DNA of 64,000 nucleotides from Pectobacterium sp. CFBP8739. GTDB taxonomy: Bacteria; Pseudomonadota; Gammaproteobacteria; Enterobacterales; Enterobacteriaceae. The DNA lies in NCBI RefSeq assembly GCF_013449375.1, contig NZ_JACDRR010000005.1:753715-817714 (forward strand), given 5' to 3'. A program made the translations under genes and the position numbers. The notes beneath the pieces were generated by a model that ran no database searches, had not been told where the DNA came from, and worked only from the letters and a program-made list of their open reading frames with translations. Positions within the stretch are counted from its first letter, which is position 1. Every line of letters begins with the position of its first letter. Below are positions 49,925 to 60,783 of this stretch, in pieces.

Positions 49925-51622
49925 ATGGAATTAGAATACGAAAGCAAACGTCCTCTCCATATTCCCTACGCTGGCCCAATCTTGCTTGAATTTCCCCTGC
50001 TGAATAAAGGCAGCGCGTTTACCGAAGAAGAACGCGCTAACTTTAACCTGCATGGTCTGCTGCCTGAAGCCGTCGAAACTATCGAAGAACAGGCAGAACG
50101 CGCCTGGCGTCAGTATCAGGAATTCAAACACGATATTGAAAAACACGTTTACCTGCGCAACATTCAGGATACCAACGAAACCCTGTTCTACCGCCTGTTG
50201 GACGGTCACCTCAGTGAGATGATGCCTATCATCTACACTCCGACCGTTGGCGAAGCCTGTGAGCACTTCTCCGATATCTATCGTCGCGCCCGTGGCCTGT
50301 TTATCTCCTACCCTAACCGCGCACATATCGATGATATGCTGCAAAACGCCACCAAGCAGAACGTGAAAGTCATCGTTGTGACCGACGGTGAGCGTATTCT
50401 GGGTCTGGGCGATCAGGGCATCGGCGGCATGGGGATACCAATCGGTAAGCTGTCGCTGTACACCGCGTGTGGCGGTATCAGCCCAGCCTACACCCTGCCC
50501 GTTGTTCTGGATGTCGGCACCAACAACCCGCAGCGTCTGAACGATCCGCTGTACATGGGCTGGCGCCATCCGCGTATCACGGATGACGAATACTATGAAT
50601 TTGTTGACGAATTCATTCAGGCTGTAAAACGCCGCTGGCCGAACGTGCTGTTGCAGTTTGAAGACTTCGCACAGAAGAATGCAACGCCGCTGCTGAACCG
50701 CTATCGTGATGAGATCTGTAGCTTTAACGATGACATTCAGGGGACCGCAGCGGTTGCGCTGGGCAGCCTGATTGCCGCCAGCCGTGCGGCAGGTACGCAG
50801 TTACGCGATCAGACCGTGGCCTTCCTGGGTGCCGGTTCTGCAGGCTGTGGTATCGCTGAACAAATCATCGCACAGATGAAATCTGAAGGGCTGAGCGATG
50901 ACGAAGCGCGCGCACGCGTCTTCATGGTTGACCGCTTTGGTCTGCTGACAGACAAACTGCCGAACCTGCTCGATTTCCAGAGCAAACTGGTGCAGAAAAG
51001 CGAGCTGCTGACGAACTGGGATTGCAACAGCGATGCCATTTCTCTGCTGGAAGTGGTACGTAACGCCAAACCAACCATCCTGATCGGTGTATCTGGGCAG
51101 CCGGGTCTATTCACGGAAGAAATCATCCGTGAAATGCACAAACACTGTGCGCGTCCTATCGTGATGCCGCTGTCTAACCCGACATCTCGCGTGGAAGCCC
51201 GTCCGGAAGATATCATTCGTTGGACGGAAGGTGCTGCGCTGGTTGCGACCGGTAGTCCGTTCTCCCCGGTGAGCTATCAGGATAAGGTCTTCCCTATCGC
51301 GCAGTGCAACAACTCCTACATTTTCCCAGGTATCGGGTTAGGGGTACTGGCGTCGGGTGCCAAGCGTATCACTGACGGTATGTTGATGGCCGCCAGCCGC
51401 GCGCTGGCTGACTGCTCTCCGCTGGCGAATAACGGCGAAGGCGCTCTGCTGCCGGATCTGGCCGATATCCAGCAGGTGTCCAAGCGTATTGCACTGGAAG
51501 TCGGTAAAGCCGCACAGTTGCAGGGTGCCGCCGTCGTGACCTCGTCGGATGCGCTGCAAAAGGCGATTGAGCACAACTTCTGGCAACCGCAGTACCGCAG
51601 CTATAAACGCACCTCGTTCTAA
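49925..51622 (+). CDS. maeA: NAD-dependent malic enzyme MaeA
   Basis: This 565-residue enzyme oxidatively decarboxylates malate to pyruvate. [24 protein letters not shown] and the metal-binding F-N-D-D-I-Q-G-T-A are clear, followed by the NAD site [10 protein letters not shown]. Its length equals E. coli MaeA (565). It is monocistronic, with a strong terminator 168 bases downstream. Confidence 0.95.
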   Translation: MELEYESKRPLHIPYAGPILLEFPLLNKGSAFTEEERANFNLHGLLPEAVETIEEQAERAWRQYQEFKHDIEKHVYLRNIQDTNETLFYRLLDGHLSEMMPIIYTPTVGEACEHFSDIYRRARGLFISYPNRAHIDDMLQNATKQNVKVIVVTDGERILGLGDQGIGGMGIPIGKLSLYTACGGISPAYTLPVVLDVGTNNPQRLNDPLYMGWRHPRITDDEYYEFVDEFIQAVKRRWPNVLLQFEDFAQKNATPLLNRYRDEICSFNDDIQGTAAVALGSLIAASRAAGTQLRDQTVAFLGAGSAGCGIAEQIIAQMKSEGLSDDEARARVFMVDRFGLLTDKLPNLLDFQSKLVQKSELLTNWDCNSDAISLLEVVRNAKPTILIGVSGQPGLFTEEIIREMHKHCARPIVMPLSNPTSRVEARPEDIIRWTEGAALVATGSPFSPVSYQDKVFPIAQCNNSYIFPGIGLGVLASGAKRITDGMLMAASRALADCSPLANNGEGALLPDLADIQQVSKRIALEVGKAAQLQGAAVVTSSDALQKAIEHNFWQPQYRSYKRTSF

Positions 51623-51668
51623 TGGTGTGTGGCGGCAAAGGCCGCCAAGCGGCAGTAACGGATAGATC

Positions 51669-51734
51669 GTAAAGACGCTACGAGTACGTCCATTGTAAGC
51701 TCGGATTGCGCCATCCTTGGCGCAAACGCTTTAC
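51669..51734. repeat. Palindromic intergenic element after maeA
   Basis: Outer arms GTAAAG (51669-51674) and CTTTAC (51729-51734) enclose an inner hairpin TTGCGCC/GGCGCAA (51706-51712 with 51719-51725, loop ATCCTT). The nested layout suggests a dispersed palindromic repeat rather than a terminator. Confidence 0.45.
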
Positions 51735-51789
51735 TCTTCTATTCCGTTACTCCCGTTTTCGTTCGGTAAATAGGTTTATCAGTGGTCTG

Positions 51790-51814
51790 AGCGCGGCACT
51801 TGCCGCGCTTTTTT
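51790..51814 (+). terminator. Intrinsic terminator of maeA
   Basis: GCGCGGCA (51791-51798) and TGCCGCGC (51801-51808) form a perfect stem followed by six T residues. Confidence 0.9.
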
Positions 51815-51829
51815 ATCACTGCTTTTTAT

Positions 51830-52735
51830 TCAGCTTTTCAATTTCGGGTCGAGTGCATCGCGCAGGCCGTCGCCCAATAAATTAAACGCCAGTACCGTCA
51901 GAAAGATTGCCAAACTTGGGAATATCGCGACGTGCGGGGCAATTACCATATCTGAGCGCGCTTCGTTCAGCATCGCTCCCCACTCCGGCATCGGCGGCTG
52001 TGCGCCCAGCCCTAGAAATGACAGGCTGGCTGCCGTAATGATCGACATCCCTATGCGCATCGAGAAAAACACCACGATAGAAGACACCGAGCCGGGCAGA
52101 ATATGCCGAAAGAGGATCGTCCGGTCGCTGGCGCCAATACTGCGGGCCGATTCGATGTAGGTCAGCTGTTTCAGCACCAGCGTATTACCCCGTACCAGAC
52201 GGGCGAACGCCGGAATGCTAAAAATCGCGACGGCGACAATCACATTCGCCATCCCACTGCCCATAATCGCCACAACGGCAATCGCCAGCAGAATACCGGG
52301 AAAGGCAAACAACACATCGCATAGGCGCATAATGATCCTGTCCGCCCACCCTTCGTAGTAACCCGCCACCAGACCGAGTGTCGTGCCGATAATCATCCCA
52401 ACTAACACCGAAAGCATGCCCGCCGCCAGCGAGATACGTGTCCCCATCAGGATCCGACTGAAAATATCACGACCTAATGAATCCACCCCCAGCCAGTGTG
52501 CCGCCGACGGGCCTTCATTCAGGCGCTCATAATCGAAATAATTCTCGGCATCATAGGGCATCAGGTGTGGTGCCAGAAACGCGACTACAATCAGCAGTAG
52601 CACAAACACGCCTGCGGTGACCGCGACATGTTGCCGAAGAAAGCGCCGCCAGAATTCACGCCACGGCGTACGAACCGATTTATCCCTGATGACAGGGAGC
52701 GTCGCCAGCATAGCGTTACGTCGCCAGTGTCTCAT
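51830..52735 (-). CDS. gsiD: Glutathione ABC importer permease GsiD
   Basis: The 301-residue DppC-type permease has six membrane segments, the [15 protein letters not shown] extracytoplasmic loop near 80-94 and the EAA loop ([11 protein letters not shown]). It starts nine bases after gsiC and ends the operon. The N-terminus has a short basic extension (R-H-W-R-R-N); a second ATG at codon 9 is possible. Confidence 0.92.
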   Translation of the reverse strand: MRHWRRNAMLATLPVIRDKSVRTPWREFWRRFLRQHVAVTAGVFVLLLIVVAFLAPHLMPYDAENYFDYERLNEGPSAAHWLGVDSLGRDIFSRILMGTRISLAAGMLSVLVGMIIGTTLGLVAGYYEGWADRIIMRLCDVLFAFPGILLAIAVVAIMGSGMANVIVAVAIFSIPAFARLVRGNTLVLKQLTYIESARSIGASDRTILFRHILPGSVSSIVVFFSMRIGMSIITAASLSFLGLGAQPPMPEWGAMLNEARSDMVIAPHVAIFPSLAIFLTVLAFNLLGDGLRDALDPKLKS

Positions 52736-52744
52736 TCCCTTTCC

Positions 52745-53665
52745 TTATTTATAACGAATGGCGGGATTAATCGCGGCATACAGCATATCCACCAGCAGAT
52801 TAATCAGAATGAATTCCAGTGAAAACAGCAACACCTCAGCCTGAATCACCGGATAGTCGCGCATCTCCACCGCATCCACCAGCAGCCGTCCTAGCCCCGG
52901 CCAGTTGAAGACCTTCTCCACGACGATTGAACCGCCGAGCAAGAAACCAAATTGCAGCCCCATCATCGTCACCACCGGAATCAGCGCATTGCGCAGCCCG
53001 TGCTTCACTACCACCAGCGATTCGCGCACGCCCTTTGCCCGCGCCGTACGCATATAATCTTCTTGCAAGACATCAACAAACGATGCACGGGTAAAACGCG
53101 CCATCACCGCCGCGACCGCCGCACCCAGCGTCAGTGAGGGCAAAATGTAGTGCAACCAGGTGTCCGCCCCCACCGTCGGCAGCCACCCCAGTTCGACAGA
53201 AAAAATCTGCATTAACAGCATACCGAGCGCAAACGCAGGGAAAGAGAGGCCGGATACCGCCAGCGTCATTCCGATCCTGTCCGGCCAGCCGTTGCGCCAC
53301 ACGGCCGATACGATGCCGATCGCCATGCCAAAAATCACCGCCCACACCATGCTGCACACCGTCAGCCAAAAGGTCGGCATAAAGCGCATGGCGATCTCTT
53401 CCGTGACCGGACGCTTCGACACCATCGACGTTCCCAAATCCCCTTGCAGGATACGGGTAAAGAAGTGCCAGAACTGATGCGGTAGCGATTTATCCAATCC
53501 CAGATCCTGCCGCACCATCTCGATGACGGCGGCATCCGCTTCCCGCCCGGCAGCTAAACGCGCGGGGTCGCCGGGTAACAGATGAACGAACAAGAACACC
53601 AGCACCATCACAATCAGGAGCGTGGGAATCAGTCCCAGTAGTCGTTTAATAAAATAATTCAGCAT
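52745..53665 (-). CDS. gsiC: Glutathione ABC importer permease GsiC
   Basis: The 306-residue DppB-type permease has six membrane segments, L-L-P-G-D-P-A-R near 30-37 and the EAA loop Y-M-R-T-A-R-A-K-G near 209-217. Length equals E. coli GsiC (306). It is separated from gsiB by 109 bases containing a stable hairpin, so expression may be lower than gsiB. Confidence 0.93.
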   Translation of the reverse strand: MLNYFIKRLLGLIPTLLIVMVLVFLFVHLLPGDPARLAAGREADAAVIEMVRQDLGLDKSLPHQFWHFFTRILQGDLGTSMVSKRPVTEEIAMRFMPTFWLTVCSMVWAVIFGMAIGIVSAVWRNGWPDRIGMTLAVSGLSFPAFALGMLLMQIFSVELGWLPTVGADTWLHYILPSLTLGAAVAAVMARFTRASFVDVLQEDYMRTARAKGVRESLVVVKHGLRNALIPVVTMMGLQFGFLLGGSIVVEKVFNWPGLGRLLVDAVEMRDYPVIQAEVLLFSLEFILINLLVDMLYAAINPAIRYK

Positions 53666-53725
53666 GAACGGTTTTCCACAGACATGCGTCAGACTCCCTA
53701 TAAGGTGGACGTGTGTTGACCACTG

Positions 53726-53747
53726 CGGGCAGCCTTACGGCCGCCCG
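53726..53747 (-). other. Intercistronic hairpin between gsiB and gsiC
   Basis: CGGGCGGCC/GGCTGCCCG on the minus strand forms a 9-base stem with one G-U pair and a 4-base loop, without a T tract. Such hairpins after binding-protein genes often protect the upstream mRNA. Confidence 0.6.
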
Positions 53748-53774
53748 ATTCCCTGGTCATCCTTTTGCGGTGAA

Positions 53775-55319
53775 TTATTCCTTCAGATCGGCTTCTTCAA
53801 AACTGAACAGGGTATCCGGCATCACGTAAAACCCAGTCAGCTTTTTGCTGTTGGCCGAGACTAAACGCTCTGTCGCCAAGAAAATCCACGGCGCATCCGC
53901 CCAGATTTTGTCCTGTGCATCCTGATACAGTTTCTGTTTTTCCGTCCGAACCGTGGTTTTCAGCGCATTCGCCAGATCCGCATCGACTTGCGGATTACTG
54001 TAAAACGCCGTGTTGAACTGCGCGGGTGGCCAGGAAGCCGTTGCAAACAGCGGCGACAGCGCCCAGTCAGCTTCGCCCGTCGAAGCCGACCAGCCGGTGT
54101 AGAACAGGCGAACGCCCGTTTCTTTCACGCCCTTACCTTCCACTTCCGCCGCCCGCTGTCCGGCATCCATCGCAGTCACCTGCACTTTCACCCCGACCTG
54201 TGCCAGCTGTTGCTGCGTGAACTGCAAGACTTTCTGCGCCGTACTGTGGTTATGCGACGACCAGAGCGTCGTGGTGAAGCCGTCTGGGTAGCCCGCTTCT
54301 TTCAGCAGCTCGCGCGCTTTGGCCGGATCGTAAGGCCACGGATGATATTTTACTGAATAATCAATGCTGCTCGGCAGTGGCCCTTCGGCGGGCGTCGCAT
54401 AGCCGGAGAACGCCACTTTAATCAGCGCCTCTTTGTTGATCGCGTAGTTCAACGCCTGCCGCACTTTCGGGTTATCAAACGGTTTCTGCGTCACGTTTAT
54501 GCTGATGTAACGGTGCAGAATCGACGGCGATGCCACCAGCGTCAGCTTGTCATTTTTCTCCAGTACCTTGGCTTGCTCGAACGGTATTGGATAAGCAAAC
54601 TGTGCTTCGCCGGTTTGCAGCAGTGCCGCACGCGTGTTGTTATCCACGACCGGACGCCAGGTAATGCTGTCCAGCTTCGGCAAACCCGCCTTCCAGTAGC
54701 CGCTGAATTTCTCGACTTTGACAAAATCGGTCTGATTCCAGGCCACAAAACGGTACGGGCCGGTGCCTACCGGATGGAAACCAATATCCTTGCCGTACAG
54801 CGTTAATGCTGCCGGCGAGATCATCACCGCCGCCGGATGCGCCAGATTGTTAACGAACGCCGAGAATGGCGTCTTCAATGTAATTTTTACCGTCAGGTCG
54901 TCAACCACGTCGGTTTTTTCGATCATCTTAAACAGGTTATATCGCTTCAAGCGGTTGTCTGGATTACTGGCGCGATCCAGATTCACTTTCACGGCGGCGG
55001 CGTTAAACGCCGATCCATCGTGAAATTTGACGCCTGGATGCAGCTTAATGGTATACGCCAGGCCATCCGGACTCACGTCATAGCTGTCCGCCAGCACATT
55101 CACCAGCTTCATGTCTTTATCAAAGCCAAACAACCCCTGATAGAAGGACTTCGCTACCGTCTGCGATAGCGAATCGTTGGCATCGTACGGATCCAGACTG
55201 GTAAACGTGGAACCCACGGCAATCACCGCATCTTTGGCTGCCCAGACGGGTGACGCAGCCATAGCAGCGGTTACCCCTGCGGCGACTAACCAGCCCCGTT
55301 TTATCGTCATTACGCCCAT
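53775..55319 (-). CDS. gsiB: Glutathione-binding periplasmic protein GsiB
   Basis: This 514-residue family 5 solute-binding protein has a signal peptide (cleavage after V-W-A near 27) and the mature start [22 protein letters not shown], nearly as in E. coli Gsi[15 protein letters not shown] and [12 protein letters not shown] are further matches. AAGGAG lies eight bases before the ATG. It is the glutathione receptor for GsiACD. Confidence 0.94.
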   Translation of the reverse strand: MGVMTIKRGWLVAAGVTAAMAASPVWAAKDAVIAVGSTFTSLDPYDANDSLSQTVAKSFYQGLFGFDKDMKLVNVLADSYDVSPDGLAYTIKLHPGVKFHDGSAFNAAAVKVNLDRASNPDNRLKRYNLFKMIEKTDVVDDLTVKITLKTPFSAFVNNLAHPAAVMISPAALTLYGKDIGFHPVGTGPYRFVAWNQTDFVKVEKFSGYWKAGLPKLDSITWRPVVDNNTRAALLQTGEAQFAYPIPFEQAKVLEKNDKLTLVASPSILHRYISINVTQKPFDNPKVRQALNYAINKEALIKVAFSGYATPAEGPLPSSIDYSVKYHPWPYDPAKARELLKEAGYPDGFTTTLWSSHNHSTAQKVLQFTQQQLAQVGVKVQVTAMDAGQRAAEVEGKGVKETGVRLFYTGWSASTGEADWALSPLFATASWPPAQFNTAFYSNPQVDADLANALKTTVRTEKQKLYQDAQDKIWADAPWIFLATERLVSANSKKLTGFYVMPDTLFSFEEADLKE

Positions 55320-55344
55320 GCTACGTTCTCCTTGTGAATCCCTG

Positions 55345-57246
55345 TCAGTAAGCGCCGGCTATCGGATGGTGCGCAACAAAGTGTCGCTCACCCACCTGCA
55401 CCAGAGGCGCCGTGATCGGCTCGTGGCCAAGCGCCCGAATCGGGCTGGGTATTTCATCAACCAGCAGCACCTGCTCACGCTGGCGGCATGAGGGATCGGC
55501 AATCGGAACCGCCGACATCAGCTTGCGGGTATAAGGATGGCGAGGCCGCTCGAATACGTCCTGCCGTGAGCCAATCTCGACAATCTGCCCCATGTACATC
55601 ACCGCCACGCGATGGCTGATACGCTCGACCACCGCCATATCATGTGAAATAAATAAAAATGCGATGCCGAATTCACGTTGCAATTCCAACATCAGATTGA
55701 TGATTTGTGCCTGAATCGACACATCCAGCGCGGATACCGCCTCATCCGCAATGACCACTTTCGGGTTCAGCGCCAGCGCTCTGGCAATGCAAATGCGCTG
55801 GCGCTGGCCGCCGGAAAATTCATGCGGATAGCGCCGGGCATGTTCCGGTTCTAACCCTACACGTGCCAACAGCCATTCCACACGCTTCTCCGCCTCCTGC
55901 CGATGGCAAATGTTGTGCACCAGCAGCGGTTCCATAATCGAAAAGCCAACCGTCAGACGTGGATCCAGTGACGCATAGGGATCCTGAAAAATCAGTTGAA
56001 TATCACGCCGCAGGCGCTGTAATGCTGCCCCTTTCAACTGATGAATAGGCTGCCCATTAAAGATAATATCGCCCTTCTGGCTTTCAACCAGTTGGAGCAA
56101 CGCGCGCCCAGTCGTGGATTTGCCGCATCCCGATTCACCAACCAGCGACAGCGTTTCGCCCGGCCAGAGATCGAAGCTGATGTTTTCCACCGCATGTACC
56201 TGTCGGGTTACGCGATTCAATAAACCGCTACGAATCGGAAAACGCGTCACCAGATGGCTAACCTGTAAGATCGGCTCCGCCTGCGCGGGAACGGTATCCT
56301 GCGGTACACTGTCCGCAATACGAACTGCGTTTTGATCCAGCAGCGGAAACTTCTTCGGGAACGGCTGACCGCGCATTGACCCTAGCGTAGGTACCGCTGC
56401 CAACAGCCCCTGCGTATACGGATGCTGTGGGGCAGTAAAGATTTGCCCAACGCTTCCCGCTTCAACGCTTTCTCCACGGTGCATCACCAAGACGCGTTCC
56501 GCCACTTCCGCCACCACGCCCATGTCATGGGTGATGAAAATCACGGCCATTTCCATTTCACGCTGTAGTACGCGGATCAATTGCAGAATTTGCGCCTGAA
56601 TAGTGACATCCAGCGCGGTCGTCGGTTCATCGGCAATCAGCAGCGACGGTTTACAGGAGAGCGCCATTGCAATCATCACCCGCTGGCGCATGCCGCCGGA
56701 CAACTGGTGCGGGTAGCGATCCAGCACGTTGCGTGCTTCCGGTATTCTAACCAGATCCAGCATGCGTAACGTTTCTGCACGCGCCGCGCGTCTGTCCATC
56801 CCCTGATGCAACCGAATCGACTCGGCTATTTGTTCGCCGACGGGGAAAACAGGATTCAGCGACGTCATCGGCTCTTGGAAAATCATCGCCAAATCTGCGC
56901 CACGCAATGTGCGCATCACACGCTGACGGGCTCCGCGGAGATCCAGCACTTGCCCATCGCGACGACGGAACAGCATATCCCCCTGATGAATCACGCCGCC
57001 CGCATGCTCAACCAACCGCATCAATGCCAGCGACGTCACGGATTTACCCGATCCAGACTCGCCGACAATGGCCAGTGTTTCGCCCCGATCGACAGAGAAC
57101 GTCAAATTACGCACCGCATCTGTCCGCTGTTCTTGCTGCTCGAAGTACACACTCAGGTCGCGCACCTCAACCACACGCTTTTCAGGCAAAACCAGCCCCG
57201 GAATGGGGGAAGACAGCGAGGCATAATGATCCTGTGTGAGCGACAT
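55345..57246 (-). CDS. gsiA: Glutathione ABC importer ATPase GsiA (two domains)
   Basis: This 633-residue protein carries two ATPase domains. Each has G-E-S-G-S/C-G-K-S (near 60 and 370), L-S/F-S-G-G-x-R-Q-R and Walker B with I-A-D-E, followed by oligopeptide-transporter C-terminal elements (H-P-Y-T-Q-G-L and H-P-Y-T-R-K-L). The fused form and length fit E. coli GsiA (623). It is first in gsiABCD. In E. coli iaaA precedes it in the operon; no iaaA is found here. Confidence 0.94.
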   Translation of the reverse strand: MSLTQDHYASLSSPIPGLVLPEKRVVEVRDLSVYFEQQEQRTDAVRNLTFSVDRGETLAIVGESGSGKSVTSLALMRLVEHAGGVIHQGDMLFRRRDGQVLDLRGARQRVMRTLRGADLAMIFQEPMTSLNPVFPVGEQIAESIRLHQGMDRRAARAETLRMLDLVRIPEARNVLDRYPHQLSGGMRQRVMIAMALSCKPSLLIADEPTTALDVTIQAQILQLIRVLQREMEMAVIFITHDMGVVAEVAERVLVMHRGESVEAGSVGQIFTAPQHPYTQGLLAAVPTLGSMRGQPFPKKFPLLDQNAVRIADSVPQDTVPAQAEPILQVSHLVTRFPIRSGLLNRVTRQVHAVENISFDLWPGETLSLVGESGCGKSTTGRALLQLVESQKGDIIFNGQPIHQLKGAALQRLRRDIQLIFQDPYASLDPRLTVGFSIMEPLLVHNICHRQEAEKRVEWLLARVGLEPEHARRYPHEFSGGQRQRICIARALALNPKVVIADEAVSALDVSIQAQIINLMLELQREFGIAFLFISHDMAVVERISHRVAVMYMGQIVEIGSRQDVFERPRHPYTRKLMSAVPIADPSCRQREQVLLVDEIPSPIRALGHEPITAPLVQVGERHFVAHHPIAGAY

Positions 57247-57656
57247 GAACGGCGAATCTCCATATAAATGCGGCTGGAATCAGCGCAACGCGATCAGGGA
57301 CAAATTATCAGCGATTTTCGACTATATTTAGCGCAAGGTATGATGTAAAGCGGAAACTGAAATCAGTGCAGTGAAAAATTTCTTTTATAACATTAGGTTA
57401 ATTGCAATAAAGACGCACTATCAGATGCAATATCTCATGCAAATTCCCCATTTTTGCCCGAAATGGTTCGAGTTGTGGGCAGAAGGCCTCTGTTTTTCAC
57501 CATGGTCCTGCCGTTCCGTGCCTAACGAGGATTCATGCGCCAAAAGGCACATTCCTTGACCTGCATACATTCACCCCCGTTACGAACTCTGACATACTTA
57601 ATAGTGGCATAGGAAACAGGTTTTCGCCCATGAACGACATCACGGCGAAATTTTTT

Positions 57657-57729
57657 TATTAATGAAACCAGACTCATTAATGAAACCGGCCTTATTGATA
57701 AAACAACGGTATTGATGAAAAAACGGTGG
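57657..57729. repeat. Imperfect tandem repeats upstream of moeA
   Basis: Four degenerate units of about 18 bases (ATTAATGAAACC, ATTAATGAAACC, ATTGATAAAAC, ATTGATGAAAAA cores) run into the moeA ribosome-binding region. The rest of the 490-base gap from gsiA (57247) contains no gene that I can support. Confidence 0.6.
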
Positions 57730-57736
57730 AGTAAAG

Positions 57737-58972
57737 ATGGAAAGCGTTAACGCAGGTTTACTGACTCTTGAACACGCGCTGGAAAACATGTTTTCTCAGG
57801 TTACGTCCCTCACCGAGACAGAGCGCGTATCCCTGTTCGACGCCGCAGGACGGATTACCGCCCATGCTATCACCTCCCCGATTAACGTCCCACCCTTCGC
57901 CAATTCCGCAATGGATGGCTATGCCGTGCGCTGTGCGGATTTGGCCGTTGCCACGACGCTGCCGCTGGCCGGCAAAGCCTTTGCGGGTGCGCCCTTCACC
58001 GGCGACTGGCCTGCTAGAACCTGCATTCGCATTATGACCGGCGCGCCGATTCCCGCAGGCGCCGACGCCGTCATCATGCAGGAACAGGCTGACGTCAGCG
58101 AAGATGGCATCCGCTTTCCACATGAGGTAAAACCTGGCCAGAATATTCGTCTGGCGGGAGAAGACATTCAGGCGGGTGCCAGTGTGCTGCCTGCAGGCTG
58201 CAAACTGGGCATGGCGGAGCTGCCGCTGCTGGCTTCGCTGGGGATTACGCAGATTGACGTGGTACGCCGTCTGAAAGTCGCGGTGTTTTCTACCGGAGAT
58301 GAACTGCAACCCGTTGGCAAGCCGCTGGCAGACGGCCAGATTTATGATACCAACCGTTTCGCCGTCCGTTTGATGCTGGAACAACTAGGCTGCGAGGTGC
58401 ACGACCTCGGGATTATCCGCGACGATCCGGCAGCCCTGCGTGCCGCATTTCATGATGCTGATCGGCTTGCCGATCTGGTGATTAGCAGCGGCGGGGTTTC
58501 CGTTGGCGAAGCGGATTACACCAAACAAATGCTGGATGAGCTGGGCGATATCCATTTCTGGAAGCTGGCGATCAAGCCCGGTAAGCCCTTTGCCTTCGGT
58601 AAATTACAGCATGCTTGGTTCTGCGGCCTGCCGGGGAATCCGGTTTCTGCTGCGCTGACGTTCTATCAACTGGTTCAACCACTGCTGGCGCGCCTGTCTG
58701 GCTATACGCAATGGCACTTGCCACCACGGGTTCGAGTCAAAACCACCAGCGCACTGAAAAAGACACCAGGGCGCACCGATTTCCAGCGCGGTATTTTCAG
58801 CCGCAACGCGCAGGGCGAGCTGGAAGTCACAACCACTGGGCATCAGGGTTCGCACGTTTTCAGCTCGTTCAGCCTCGGTAACTGTTTCATCGTGCTTGAA
58901 CAAGATCGTGGCCATGTCGCCGCAGGCGAATGGGTCGACATCGAGCCCTTCAACGCGCTGCTGGGACGCTGA
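57737..58972 (+). CDS. moeA: Molybdopterin molybdenumtransferase MoeA
   Basis: This 411-residue protein inserts molybdate into adenylated molybdopterin. [10 protein letters not shown] near 56-65, [12 protein letters not shown] near 97-108 and the domain III motif [12 protein letters not shown] near 253-264 are conserved, as is K-P-G-K-P-F-A-F-G. It is followed after two bases by moeB and completes the pathway served by moaABCDE 20 kb away. Confidence 0.96.
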   Translation: MESVNAGLLTLEHALENMFSQVTSLTETERVSLFDAAGRITAHAITSPINVPPFANSAMDGYAVRCADLAVATTLPLAGKAFAGAPFTGDWPARTCIRIMTGAPIPAGADAVIMQEQADVSEDGIRFPHEVKPGQNIRLAGEDIQAGASVLPAGCKLGMAELPLLASLGITQIDVVRRLKVAVFSTGDELQPVGKPLADGQIYDTNRFAVRLMLEQLGCEVHDLGIIRDDPAALRAAFHDADRLADLVISSGGVSVGEADYTKQMLDELGDIHFWKLAIKPGKPFAFGKLQHAWFCGLPGNPVSAALTFYQLVQPLLARLSGYTQWHLPPRVRVKTTSALKKTPGRTDFQRGIFSRNAQGELEVTTTGHQGSHVFSSFSLGNCFIVLEQDRGHVAAGEWVDIEPFNALLGR

Positions 58973-58974
58973 GT

Positions 58975-59763
58975 ATGTTGCCGGAACTGAGCGATGAAGA
59001 GATGCTGCGCTACAATCGACAGATTGTGCTGCGCGGCTTTGATTTTGACGGACAGGAAAAGCTCAAGGCGTCACGCCTGCTGATTGTCGGACTAGGGGGG
59101 TTAGGCTGTGCCGCCGCGCAGTATCTGGCCGCGGCGGGCATCGGCCATTTAACGCTGCTGGATTTTGATACCGTCTCTCTGTCTAACCTACAGCGTCAAG
59201 TGCTGCACCGTGATGATCGTATCGGTATGGCAAAGGTCGAATCCGCGCGTCTGACGCTATCCGATATGAACCCCCATCTTTCGCTCGATACCGTTGATGA
59301 CGATCTTGATGACGAGACGTTGAGCGAACTGGTCAGCCAACACGACGCCGTGTTGGACTGCACCGACAATGTCGCCATTCGCAATCGTCTAAACCGCATT
59401 GGCTTTCAACTTAAGAAGCCACTGATCTCTGGGGCAGCGATTCGGATGGAAGGCCAACTCAGCGTCTTTACCTATCAGCCTGATGAACCTTGCTATCAGT
59501 GTCTCAGCCGTCTGTTCGGCGCCAATGCGCTAACCTGTGTCGAAGCGGGCGTGATGTCGCCGCTGGTGGGAACCATCGGCAGTTTGCAAGCGATGGAAGC
59601 CATTAAGCTGCTAACCGGTTACGGCAGGCTAGTGACAGGCCGACTACTGATGTTCGATGCGATGACGCTGCAATTTCGTGAAATCATGCTGCCGAAAAAA
59701 CCGCACTGCGAGGTTTGCGGCGAGCGAGGCGCAGAAGGAAAAGAGACGACTCCGGCACGATAA
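58975..59763 (+). CDS. moeB: Molybdopterin-synthase adenylyltransferase MoeB
   Basis: This 262-residue E1-like enzyme adenylates the MoaD C-terminus. R-Y-N-R-Q-I near 12-17, the nucleotide loop G-L-G-G-L-G-C-A near 38-45, N-L-Q-R-Q and the catalytic-region D-C-T-D-N are present, with two C-x-x-C pairs (C-Y-Q-C and C-E-V-C) for zinc. There is no rhodanese domain. The ATG lies two bases after the moeA stop. Confidence 0.96.
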   Translation: MLPELSDEEMLRYNRQIVLRGFDFDGQEKLKASRLLIVGLGGLGCAAAQYLAAAGIGHLTLLDFDTVSLSNLQRQVLHRDDRIGMAKVESARLTLSDMNPHLSLDTVDDDLDDETLSELVSQHDAVLDCTDNVAIRNRLNRIGFQLKKPLISGAAIRMEGQLSVFTYQPDEPCYQCLSRLFGANALTCVEAGVMSPLVGTIGSLQAMEAIKLLTGYGRLVTGRLLMFDAMTLQFREIMLPKKPHCEVCGERGAEGKETTPAR

Positions 59764-59833
59764 GCCATTGAACACAGGAAAAATCGGTGACACAGTATTA
59801 AGGTTAGTCATCACGTAAACTGAGGAACACACC

Positions 59834-60433
59834 ATGAGTAATGCTTTTTTGCAGTCAATCAAGGCCCGTCGTTCAATCTATGCCATCGGCAATAAATTAC
59901 CGATATCAGAAGATCAGGTTACCGCCCTCATTACCGAAGCCGTTAATGAAAGCCCCTCCTCTTTTAATTCACAAAGCTCACGCATTGTGATTCTGTTCGG
60001 TGAGCAGCATCACAAACTGTGGGATATTGTTAAGCAGCAGTTGAAGAAAATTGTGCCTGCGGACGCCTTTGCTCCGACAGAAAATAAACTGGCCTCTTTC
60101 GCCGCTGGCGCGGGGACCGTCCTGTTCTTTGAAGACACCGCCGTGATTGAAGCGCTACAGGAAAAATTTGCGCTTTATGCCGATAACTTCCCAGTCTGGT
60201 CTGAACATTCAACCGGTATCGCCCAGTTTGCCGTGTGGTCTACGCTGGCGCAGGAAAAAATTGGCGCTTCGCTCCAGCACTACAATCCGCTGATTGACGA
60301 TGATGTGAAAGCACAGTGGAATCTGCCAGCCAGTTGGAAACTGCGTGCTCAAATGCCATTTGGCTCAGTCGAGCAACCAGCCGGTGAGAAAACCTATATT
60401 TCCTTTGAAAAGCGTTTCCGCGTATTTAAATAA
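59834..60433 (+). CDS. Nitroreductase family protein (YdgI/Frm2-like)
   Basis: This 199-residue FMN-dependent oxidoreductase-like protein begins with the family motif I-K-A-R-R-S-I-Y near 9-16 and has E-S-P-S-S-F-N-S-Q-S-S-R near 38-49. It also shows a middle W-S-E-H-S-T-G-I-A-Q region that places it with the short fungal Frm2/bacterial YdgI branch. GAGG lies upstream of the ATG. It stands alone after moeB. Substrate is unknown; relatives reduce nitroaromatics or fatty-acid-derived signals. Confidence 0.85.
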   Translation: MSNAFLQSIKARRSIYAIGNKLPISEDQVTALITEAVNESPSSFNSQSSRIVILFGEQHHKLWDIVKQQLKKIVPADAFAPTENKLASFAAGAGTVLFFEDTAVIEALQEKFALYADNFPVWSEHSTGIAQFAVWSTLAQEKIGASLQHYNPLIDDDVKAQWNLPASWKLRAQMPFGSVEQPAGEKTYISFEKRFRVFK

Positions 60434-60503
60434 TCCGCTAACGCATGCTTTATCAATCCATAAGGACACAATGCGGTGTCCTTATGGGGGTTAGATTCAG
60501 ATG

Positions 60504-60635
60504 TTAATCGGTCACCGGCAGAGAAAAAACCTGAATAACCTTCTCTCTGACACCAAACACCGCCAGTGTTTTACCAATCAATTCACCATCCGCATTGATA
60601 TCCACCATTCCTGTAACAGCGCCATCGAAGGACCG
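60504..60635 (-). pseudogene. Remnant of an unidentified gene (C-terminal end only)
   Basis: On the minus strand an open stretch of 43 codons, beginning right after a stop and ending in TAA at 60504, reads as plausible protein: G-A-V-T-G-M-V-D-I-N-A-D-G-E-L-I-G, then K-T-L-A-V-F-G-V. It has no good start or ribosome site and looks like the surviving 3' end of a lost gene. I do not recognise the family. The rest of the gap 60434-60783 is promoter-like. Confidence 0.4.
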
Positions 60636-60783
60636 CTATACTGAATCCAATGCGTTAGTCGTTAGTGCTTTACTTGGTTGTGCTATAACGCGATTCCAGT
60701 AAAATGTCGCATCACTATTTTTATCCGAAAACAGAGACTTATTACTTATTCACCTATCTCATGAATGATTCTCTGGGGAAACT

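Noticed and set aside
53726..53747. Terminator between gsiB and gsiC
   Set aside because: The stem is stable but no T tract follows, and gsiC-gsiD need transcription from upstream; an mRNA-stabilising hairpin fits better.
57371..57559. A 62-codon plus-strand frame between gsiA and moeA
   Set aside because: No ribosome site, signal or family similarity, and the base composition is intergenic.
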